Assembly: GCA_014376575.1 (NCBI GenBank)
Contig: JACMRF010000044.1
Span: 1 to 12,071 of the forward strand
Source of the DNA: Undibacterium sp.
GTDB lineage: Bacteria > Pseudomonadota > Gammaproteobacteria > Burkholderiales > Burkholderiaceae
Length of the DNA: 12,071 bases
Direction: 5' to 3'
The translations under genes and the position numbers were made by a program. The first letter of the stretch is position 1. Each line of letters begins with the position of its first letter. This document shows, piece after piece, positions 6,621 to 12,071 of this stretch. A model generated the notes under the pieces. The model ran no database searches, was not told the origin of the DNA, and worked only from the letters and a program-made list of their open reading frames with translations.

Positions 6621-7235
6621 TCAAGCAGCTTTAGATAACTTTAGATATTTGTCATTTAAGCGCGTTACCTCAAGTCTGATCGCAGTCAAATCTAGTTCAC
6701 TATCGATGACATCATCGGCGACTCTCAAGCGCTGATCCCGGCTGGCCTGCGTGTTCATGATGGCCAGAACCTGTTCTCGCGTCATTTTATTTCTGTTTAT
6801 CACTCGCGTAATTTGAGTTTGCTCGCTGCAATCAATCACCAGCACTCGGCTGACTCTTTGTTTCCACGAGCCAGATTCAACCAGTAATGGAACGACAAAA
6901 ATTGTATAAGTGCCAGTTGATTTTTCCGCTGCCGCTTCAGTTCTCTCGCGAATTAATGGATGAAGAATGCTCTCGAGGCGTTTTTTTTCATCTGGCTGAC
7001 TGAACACATGTTGCCGCATTTTTGCTCTATCCATCGCGCCGGAAGGTAGAATAAAATCGTAGCCAAAAGCTTGCTTTATCGCTTCGACGGCTTCACCATT
7101 TTCGTCGGTTAGCGAATGAGCGATCAAATCGGTATCGATCAGCGTTGCACCTAATTGAGCAAACATATTGGCGACCGTTGTTTTACCACCGCCAATACCG
7201 CCCGTCAGCCCAACAGTAAAATTAGAAACAGTCAT
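6621..7235 (-). CDS. coaE: Dephospho-CoA kinase
   Basis: Catalyses the last step of coenzyme A synthesis, ATP-dependent 3'-phosphorylation of dephospho-CoA. It is 204 residues from the chosen start; E. coli CoaE has 206. The P-loop is GGIGGGKT (K18), a variant of the common GGIGSGKS. Other family segments are DTDLIAH, HPLIRE, VVPLLVESG and the lid/CoA-binding region INRNKMTREQVLAIMNTQASRDQRLRVADDVIDS. The longest open frame begins 15 codons earlier (7280), but the start at 7235 is better: its ATG overlaps the pilD stop as ATGA, a classic translational-coupling arrangement, and it leaves the expected short lead into the VGLTGG strand. Placement inside a pilus operon is a known conserved linkage in beta- and gammaproteobacteria and need not imply a pilus role. 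Confidence 0.94.
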   Translation of the reverse strand: MTVSNFTVGLTGGIGGGKTTVANMFAQLGATLIDTDLIAHSLTDENGEAVEAIKQAFGYDFILPSGAMDRAKMRQHVFSQPDEKKRLESILHPLIRERTEAAAEKSTGTYTIFVVPLLVESGSWKQRVSRVLVIDCSEQTQITRVINRNKMTREQVLAIMNTQASRDQRLRVADDVIDSELDLTAIRLEVTRLNDKYLKLSKAA

Positions 7236-8101
7236 CTGAAAAACAGGCCAAAATATTCCTGAGAAATTGCCTGGCCCCAAAGCAAGGCAATCAGTCCGGC
7301 TGCTGCTAGATATGGGCCGAAGGGAATTGGTTTGCTCTTATTCATTTTGGCAAAGACTATCATTGATATGCCGACCAGAGCGCCAACTAAGGATGAAAGC
7401 AGAACGATGACCGGTAACATGGCCCAGCCCATCCAGGCGCCGAGTGCGGCTAATAACTTGAAGTCACCGTAGCCCATGCCTTCTTTGCCTGTCGCGAACT
7501 TAAATAACCAAAAAATTGACCATAAGGAAAGATAACCGGCGACGGCGCCAATGACCGCACTCTCTATTGACGTGAATGTGCCATTGAGGTTGAGTATCAG
7601 CCCACACCACAATAAGGGGAAAGTCAGATCATCAGGCAATAATTGCGTATCAGCATCAATAAATGTCATTGCGATCAGAAACCAGACAAACAACACGGAG
7701 GACAGTCCTGCCACACCGCTGCCAAAATGCCAGATCATAAATGCGGATAAGCCACCTGTTAGTATTTCTACCAAGGGATATCTTACAGAGATCGGTGTTT
7801 TACATTGCGTACATTTTCCGCTGATCGCGAGATAGCTAATGACTGGAATGTTTTCTAACGCGGTGATCTGGTGCCCACAATGCGGACAGGCAGAGCGCGG
7901 CAGCATCAGGTTGAATTTGTCAGTGTATGGCAGCTCCCTGCCGCTTTCACTGGCAACATAGTTATCGGATTCCCTTTGCATCATTTTGGGAATCCTGTAA
8001 ATCACCACGTTTAAAAAACTACCAATCAACAAACCGATAACCCCGGCCAGTGAGGCATGCAGCCAACTTCCCGGCGGGGCAAACAAAAGCAAGTCGAGCA
8101 T
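7232..8101 (-). CDS. pilD: Prepilin peptidase / N-methyltransferase PilD
   Basis: An inner-membrane aspartyl protease that cleaves type IV prepilin leader peptides and methylates the new N-terminus; it usually also serves type II secretion pseudopilins. It has 289 residues. The methyltransferase part has GSFLNVVIYRIP at 27-38 and the zinc-type cysteines C72-x2-C75 and C97-x2-C100. The peptidase aspartates are D149 (in TFIDADTQLLPDD) and D213 (in GMGYGDFK), the same numbers as in P. aeruginosa PilD. About seven or eight hydrophobic segments fit a polytopic protein. The start codon overlaps the pilC stop by one base (TGATG), and its own stop overlaps the coaE start (ATGA), so the three genes should be translated in a coupled way. 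Confidence 0.96.
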   Translation of the reverse strand: MLDLLLFAPPGSWLHASLAGVIGLLIGSFLNVVIYRIPKMMQRESDNYVASESGRELPYTDKFNLMLPRSACPHCGHQITALENIPVISYLAISGKCTQCKTPISVRYPLVEILTGGLSAFMIWHFGSGVAGLSSVLFVWFLIAMTFIDADTQLLPDDLTFPLLWCGLILNLNGTFTSIESAVIGAVAGYLSLWSIFWLFKFATGKEGMGYGDFKLLAALGAWMGWAMLPVIVLLSSLVGALVGISMIVFAKMNKSKPIPFGPYLAAAGLIALLWGQAISQEYFGLFFR

Positions 8102-9333
8102 CAGACCACCGATCCCAGTTTGAAAATTGGCAAGTACATGGCGACAACCAAACCGCCGATTAGTACGCCGAGAATGACCATGATCATTGGCTCCATAAGA
8201 CTCGATAAGGCGCCGACCGCTTCGTCGACTTCTTCCTCGTAAAAATCAGCCACTTTGCCTAGCATGGCATCGAGCGAGCCAGATTCCTCTCCTATCGATA
8301 CCATTTGCGTGACCATATTAGGGAAGACATTGGCGTTTTGCATAGCCACAGTCAGACTGGTGCCGGTAGTTACTTCTGTTTGAATTTTAATGGTGGCATC
8401 CAGATAAACAGCGTTGCCTGAGGCGCCACCGACAGAGTCTAATGCTTCGACTAGGGGTACACCAGCTGCGAACATGGTGGCAAGCGTCCTGGTCCACCGA
8501 GCTATTGTGGCTTTGCGGATGACGTCGCCAAAAATTGGCAACTGAAGTAAAAGTTTATCCATGATGCGTTGCATCTTCAATGAACGCTGCCAGGCCTGGA
8601 AGAAAAAGTAAACCGCTCCAAAAATGCCGCCAAAAATGAGGTACCACCAAGCAACAAAAAATTCTGATATCGCCATTACGACGAGAGTTGGAGCGGGCAA
8701 ATCGGCACCAAAGCTCGTGAATACCTCTTTAAAGGCAGGAACTACCCAGATCATGATGACAGCTGTAACGATAAACGCGATAGAAAGAATCGCGATAGGG
8801 TAGGTCAACGCGGACTTGATCTTGCCTTTGATCGCCAGTGTCTTTTCTTTGTAAATTGCCAGTCGATTCAACAAGTCTTCTAAAATACCTGCCTGTTCAC
8901 CGGCGCCAACTAAGTTACAAAAAAGGGCATCGAAGTAGAGCGGATATTTGCGGAATGCCTGACTTAAACTAGTACCAGTTTCTACATCGGCGCGAATATC
9001 TTGTAGTAATTTTGAAACAGATGGATTTGCATGACCTTTTCCAACGATATCAAACGATTGTAAAAGCGGAACGCCCGCTTTCATCATCGTGGAAAGTTGG
9101 CGGGTGAATAATGTGATGTCCTTGTCCGTAATTTTTTTTCCAGAGCTATAGGTTTTTTTCTTAACCTTTGTGACTAATATTCCTTGGCGCCGCAGTGTTG
9201 CATTGACGATTGCCTCACCACCGGCACGTAATTCGCCACGCACAACTTTACCCTGCTTGTCTTTACCTTCCCAAGCATACAGTTGCTCTTTGACTTGTCC
9301 AGTTTTTATTGGTCTATGTTGAGTTGTGGCCAT
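8101..9333 (-). CDS. pilC: Type IV pilus inner-membrane platform protein PilC
   Basis: The polytopic protein on which the PilB and PilT ATPases act to add or remove pilin subunits. It has 410 residues, the usual length. Two T2SSF (GspF) domains are seen at about 72-195 and 275-397. Each begins with a TRQLSTMMKAGVPLLQSFD-like helix (second copy TRTLATMFAAGVPLVEALD) and ends in a membrane segment. Hydrophobic helices are at about 172-197, 215-245 and 378-402. The short N-terminal domain (YAWEGKDKQGKVVRGEL) is the usual cytoplasmic PilC start. A GGGA ribosome site lies about 7 nt before the ATG, 17 nt downstream of pilB. It overlaps pilD by one base. Confidence 0.96.
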   Translation of the reverse strand: MATTQHRPIKTGQVKEQLYAWEGKDKQGKVVRGELRAGGEAIVNATLRRQGILVTKVKKKTYSSGKKITDKDITLFTRQLSTMMKAGVPLLQSFDIVGKGHANPSVSKLLQDIRADVETGTSLSQAFRKYPLYFDALFCNLVGAGEQAGILEDLLNRLAIYKEKTLAIKGKIKSALTYPIAILSIAFIVTAVIMIWVVPAFKEVFTSFGADLPAPTLVVMAISEFFVAWWYLIFGGIFGAVYFFFQAWQRSLKMQRIMDKLLLQLPIFGDVIRKATIARWTRTLATMFAAGVPLVEALDSVGGASGNAVYLDATIKIQTEVTTGTSLTVAMQNANVFPNMVTQMVSIGEESGSLDAMLGKVADFYEEEVDEAVGALSSLMEPMIMVILGVLIGGLVVAMYLPIFKLGSVV

Positions 9334-9350
9334 ATTTTATTCCCGTCCTG

Positions 9351-11078
9351 TTAGTCGTTGGTGCATCCTAAGACCTCTTCCAGGCTAGTTGCTCCTTGCT
9401 TTACTTTTTGCAGGCCTGACTGACGCAGACCTTTAACACCATCTTTTTCTGATTGTTTTTTAATTTCGAGCGCAGAACCATTGGCAAGAATGATACGTTC
9501 TATTGCTTCGGTGATTGGCATTATTTGATAAATGCCAACGCGGCCTTTGTAGCCACTGCCAGTACAGCGGTCGCATCCGACGGGGCCATATGGTTTCCAG
9601 GTACCATCTAATTCTTCTTCTTTGAAGCCAGCTTGTAACAATACTTCGTCTAGAATTTCGACTGGTTTTTTGCAAGTGCAAAGGCGGCGTGTCAATCGTT
9701 GCGCAGTAATGAGAATTACAGACGATGCAATATTAAATGGGGCAACACCCATATTCATCAGGCGCGTTAATGTCGAGGGCGCATCATTGGTATGCAGAGT
9801 GGAAAATACCATATGACCAGTCTGCGCTGCCTTGATTGCGATATCAGCTGTCTCAAGATCGCGAATCTCACCTACCATGATGATATCTGGATCTTGGCGT
9901 AAGAATGATTTGAGGGCAACTGGAAATGTTAAGCCAGCCCGATCATTGATGTTGACCTGATTTACACCTGGTAAATTAATCTCGGCAGGGTCTTCAGCGG
10001 TCGAGATATTAATGCCCGGTTTATTAATAACATTCAGGCAGGTGTATAAGGACACTGTTTTACCTGAACCAGTTGGGCCGGTAACAAGCACCATGCCATA
10101 AGGCCTGGTAATGGCATCCATGAGGATCGCCTTTTGGTCGGGATCGTAACCCAGCGCATCGATACCCATTTGCGCTTGCGACCCATCCAGAATACGCATA
10201 ACGATTTTTTCACCGAATAACGTCGGTAAAGTACTTACGCGAAAATCAATTGATTTAGTCGCTGATAATGTTAGTTTCATGCGGCCATCTTGAGGGACGC
10301 GTTTCTCGGAAATATCTAATTTAGAAATTACCTTTATTCTTGATACTAACTTATCCTTAATGGCCAACGGTGGCTGGGCAATTTCTCGTAACTCACCATC
10401 TACCCGGAAACGGATGCGATAAAATTTTTCGAATGGCTCAAAATGTAAATCTGATGCACCCATGTTGATCGCATCTATTAACATTTTTTGTAAGAATTTT
10501 ACTATCGGCGCATCATCTACTTCTGTTGTTTGGGTGTCAGGAATGCCTGAGTTCAGATCGTCTTCTTGAAATTCTATATCGTAGTCGTCACCAGATAAAT
10601 CTGTCAGACTTTGTTCTGAAGATTTGCTCAGTCTTTCGAGTAACTTCAGCAGAATATCGTGCTGAACAACAACCAGTTCGACACCAAGGCCAGTCTGAAA
10701 TTTAATTTGATCCAATGCGTTAGTGTTAGTCGGATCTGATATGGCTAATGAGATTTTATTGCCGCGTTTTGTGAGGGCAACAATGCGTTGAGTTTGCATT
10801 AGTTTGACATCGACAATTTTTTCCGGCAATAAACTCTCGTCGAATACAGCCAAATCTAATAATGGGTAGCCAAAAGCTTCCGAACAGAATGCAGCAAGAT
10901 CCTTTGCTGTAATCAATCCACTGTGCAGCAAGTTATCAACAAAGGGAGTGCGCTCTATTTGAGATTTTTTTTGTATTGGGTCAATTTGTGCCTCGGACAG
11001 GATGTTAGCTTGCGCCAGAGCTCTCGCGAGTCCTGAGTTTGATGTTTGTGCGGCAGAATTCGGAGAAACAGCAGACAT
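9351..11078 (-). CDS. pilB: Type IV pilus assembly ATPase PilB
   Basis: The hexameric cytoplasmic motor that powers pilus extension. It has 575 residues, typical for PilB. An N-terminal MshEN/T2SSE_N domain (about 40-150) is followed by an acidic linker (about 160-190), then the T2SSE ATPase domain: Walker A GPTGSGKT (K340), an Asp-box region (TAEDPAEINLPGVNQV), Walker B IIMVGEIRDLETADIA and the His-box TGHMVFSTLHTNDA. The zinc cysteines are C467-x-C469 and C502-x2-C505; the first pair has one residue between the cysteines instead of the usual two. The N-domain lacks a clear RLGxxL c-di-GMP motif (it reads RTPFVDNLL). The ATG at 11078 has no strong ribosome site, and an in-frame stop eight codons upstream excludes an earlier start. 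It is the first gene of the cluster, followed by pilC after 17 nt. The major pilin gene is not in the window. Confidence 0.96.
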   Translation of the reverse strand: MSAVSPNSAAQTSNSGLARALAQANILSEAQIDPIQKKSQIERTPFVDNLLHSGLITAKDLAAFCSEAFGYPLLDLAVFDESLLPEKIVDVKLMQTQRIVALTKRGNKISLAISDPTNTNALDQIKFQTGLGVELVVVQHDILLKLLERLSKSSEQSLTDLSGDDYDIEFQEDDLNSGIPDTQTTEVDDAPIVKFLQKMLIDAINMGASDLHFEPFEKFYRIRFRVDGELREIAQPPLAIKDKLVSRIKVISKLDISEKRVPQDGRMKLTLSATKSIDFRVSTLPTLFGEKIVMRILDGSQAQMGIDALGYDPDQKAILMDAITRPYGMVLVTGPTGSGKTVSLYTCLNVINKPGINISTAEDPAEINLPGVNQVNINDRAGLTFPVALKSFLRQDPDIIMVGEIRDLETADIAIKAAQTGHMVFSTLHTNDAPSTLTRLMNMGVAPFNIASSVILITAQRLTRRLCTCKKPVEILDEVLLQAGFKEEELDGTWKPYGPVGCDRCTGSGYKGRVGIYQIMPITEAIERIILANGSALEIKKQSEKDGVKGLRQSGLQKVKQGATSLEEVLGCTND

Positions 11079-11360
11079 AAGGTCTTTGAGTGAAATTTTT
11101 CAAGTCAATCTATATTTAGGAATAATGCAGCCAAGTAAGGGCTTTGTAAAGCAGCTCGTGGAGTTGAGGCCGGTCACGAGTATAAAGACGTTCTTGCATT
11201 TTAACTATTTTACCGAATACTTGTCTGATTTACGTACTATTTTTACAACTTTAATTGCCTGATGCTGCTTCTGTAATACCTCTACAACACAGCCACAAAG
11301 AATGATGCTGATATTCGCGTCCGATATTTCTTGGAGATATTCAGTTATAAGTCATTCAAA

Positions 11361-11380
11361 GTCTTGGGTCTACTCAAGAC
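11361..11380. other. Compact 8-bp hairpin
   Basis: GTCTTGGG-TCTA-CTCAAGAC can fold into an 8-bp stem with one G-U pair and a four-base loop. No T-run follows closely on either strand, so it is not a standard intrinsic terminator. It could be a transcript-end structure or chance. Confidence 0.35.
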
Positions 11381-11426
11381 GAAATTGAGTTTTAGACGTT
11401 GATTAATGTCCCTTAATCGGTCATTG

Positions 11427-11454
11427 AAAAAAAGCCGACAGCAGGACGAATCCT
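11427..11454 (-). terminator. Possible weak terminator downstream of ispB
   Basis: On the minus strand, AGGA-TTCG-TCCT (11454-11443) is a four-base-pair stem capped by the very stable UUCG tetraloop, followed nine bases later by seven T (11433-11427). The order and strand suit an ispB terminator about 100 nt after its stop. The stem is short and the gap before the T-run is longer than usual, so this is only a candidate. Confidence 0.25.
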
Positions 11455-11557
11455 AGCAGGTACCGTAATTGCGCCTAAAGTGGAACGTCATTCACGTATC
11501 GATGGCCAGCAGCGATGCTAATACTGCATTTTTTCGACGAGCAGAGTCAATAGGATG

Positions 11558-12071
11558 TTAATGATTTCTTCCAACAGCAAATCGAGTAAGGTCTAACAGC
11601 GCTTGTTTGTAGGGACCTTCTTTTAATGCAGCAACTGAGTCGGCGGCACGGGTTGCCGCCTTTTGAGCTTCGTCTTTCGTATAGTCGAGCGCGCCAGATT
11701 GAGTGATCGCCGCAAGAATCGCATCAAATTGCGATTCGTCGCCTTGTTCAATGCAAGTGCGAACAAGACTTTTTTGCTCCTCGGTACCATTTTTCATCAA
11801 ATAAATTAAAGGCAGAGTAGGTTTTCCCTCTCGGAGGTCGTCACCGACATTTTTCCCCGTGTCATCTGCGTTGCCAGAGTAATCGAGTACATCATCAATT
11901 AACTGAAATGCAGTCCCCAGAGATCGACCATATTCGGCGGCAGCCTCGATTTGCTCAGGATTCGCATCGGCAATCAACGCACCTATCTGCGCAGCGGCCT
12001 CAAATAGCTTTGCTGTTTTTGAGCGAATAACCTGCAAGTAACGTTCTTCTGTCACGTCGGGATCATGCATG
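11558..12071 (-). CDS. ispB: Octaprenyl diphosphate synthase, C-terminal part (cut by the window edge)
   Basis: The trans-polyprenyl synthase that builds the C40 side chain of ubiquinone from isopentenyl diphosphate and a short allylic starter. About 171 residues are inside the window; the N-terminal half with the first Asp-rich motif (DDVxD) lies beyond the right edge, so the first methionine seen here is internal. Visible signatures are DPDVTEERYLQVIRSKTAKLFEAA, the second Asp-rich motif in GTAFQLIDDVLDYSG, and GKNVGDDLREGKPTLPL, all close to E. coli IspB. The C-terminus ends DLTRFAVGRNH, the usual end. It is co-directional with the pil cluster but separated from pilB by 479 nt. Confidence 0.95.
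   Translation of the reverse strand, partial: MHDPDVTEERYLQVIRSKTAKLFEAAAQIGALIADANPEQIEAAAEYGRSLGTAFQLIDDVLDYSGNADDTGKNVGDDLREGKPTLPLIYLMKNGTEEQKSLVRTCIEQGDESQFDAILAAITQSGALDYTKDEAQKAATRAADSVAALKEGPYKQALLDLTRFAVGRNH

Larger units (their letters stand above)
11079..11557. other. Non-coding gap between ispB and pilB
   Basis: There are 479 nt with no convincing gene on either strand and no tRNA-like T-loop. It should hold the pilB promoter; on the minus strand there is a TATACT hexamer at 11179-11184, but without a recognisable -35, and I see no sigma54 pattern. The ispB-proximal half carries three inverted repeats (11361-11380, 11401-11418, 11443-11454), two of which are listed separately. 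Whether this is an old gene remnant or simply leader and trailer sequence cannot be told by eye. Confidence 0.6.

Noticed and set aside
11002..11262. Plus-strand frame of 86 codons crossing the pilB start
   Set aside because: It overlaps the real pilB N-terminus in antisense, has no ribosome site and no recognisable motif.
11436..11460. A T-loop-like GGACGAATCCT that might mark a tRNA
   Set aside because: It lacks the TTCGA core of tRNA T-loops on either strand, and no acceptor, D-arm or anticodon arm is found around it.
1..12071. Search for CRISPR arrays, insertion sequences, attachment sites or phage genes
   Set aside because: No regularly spaced repeats, terminal inverted repeats with a transposase, integrase or phage-like genes are visible. 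Nearly all DNA is accounted for by ordinary chromosomal genes.

Overview
The window looks like chromosomal DNA from a betaproteobacterium, most likely Burkholderiales and probably Oxalobacteraceae. The evidence is the gene order ispB / pilB-pilC-pilD-coaE-zapD-yacG, a ZapD beginning VYEYPFNERIRTLLRLEDL, and the overall protein character. This is judged from gene content and order only; no database search was possible. There are no mobile elements, CRISPR arrays or RNA genes that I can support.

Layout. (1) Positions 3-143 hold the 3' end of a plus-strand gene, possibly of the DUF2917 type. It faces a minus-strand lipoprotein gene (266-874). (2) Positions 875-1451 are AT-rich, non-coding and regulatory. 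(3) Positions 1452-5524 hold a plus-strand operon of three genes: alanine racemase (alr/dadX), D-amino acid dehydrogenase (dadA) and a TyrR/PhhR-type sigma54 enhancer-binding protein with ACT, PAS, AAA+ and HTH parts. (4) Positions 5529-11078 hold a minus-strand cluster read pilB-pilC-pilD-coaE-zapD-yacG: type IV pilus ATPase, inner-membrane platform and prepilin peptidase, then CoA biosynthesis, a Z-ring factor and a gyrase inhibitor. pilC/pilD and pilD/coaE overlap at stop/start codons. (5) Positions 11079-11557 are non-coding with small hairpins. (6) Positions 11558-12071 hold the C-terminal part of octaprenyl diphosphate synthase (ispB), which runs off the window.

The most interesting part is the control region of the alr-dadA-tyrR operon. 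It contains a full-consensus sigma54 promoter (TGGCACG-N4-TTGCT, 1366-1381). Upstream lie three 18-bp palindromes of the form TGTA-N10-TACA (1176-1193, 1195-1212, 1276-1293), which match the TyrR-box pattern TGTAAA-N6-TTTACA. A near-consensus IHF site (1334-1346) lies between boxes and promoter. The last gene of the operon encodes a TyrR-family protein with an intact GAFTGA loop, the element needed to activate sigma54 polymerase and the one missing from E. coli TyrR. The simplest reading is a self-contained, autoregulated circuit: an amino-acid-sensing TyrR-like activator drives its own operon, whose enzymes racemise L-alanine to D-alanine and oxidise D-amino acids to 2-oxo acids. The promoter position also shows that the racemase starts near 1452, not at the far-upstream in-frame ATG at 1302.
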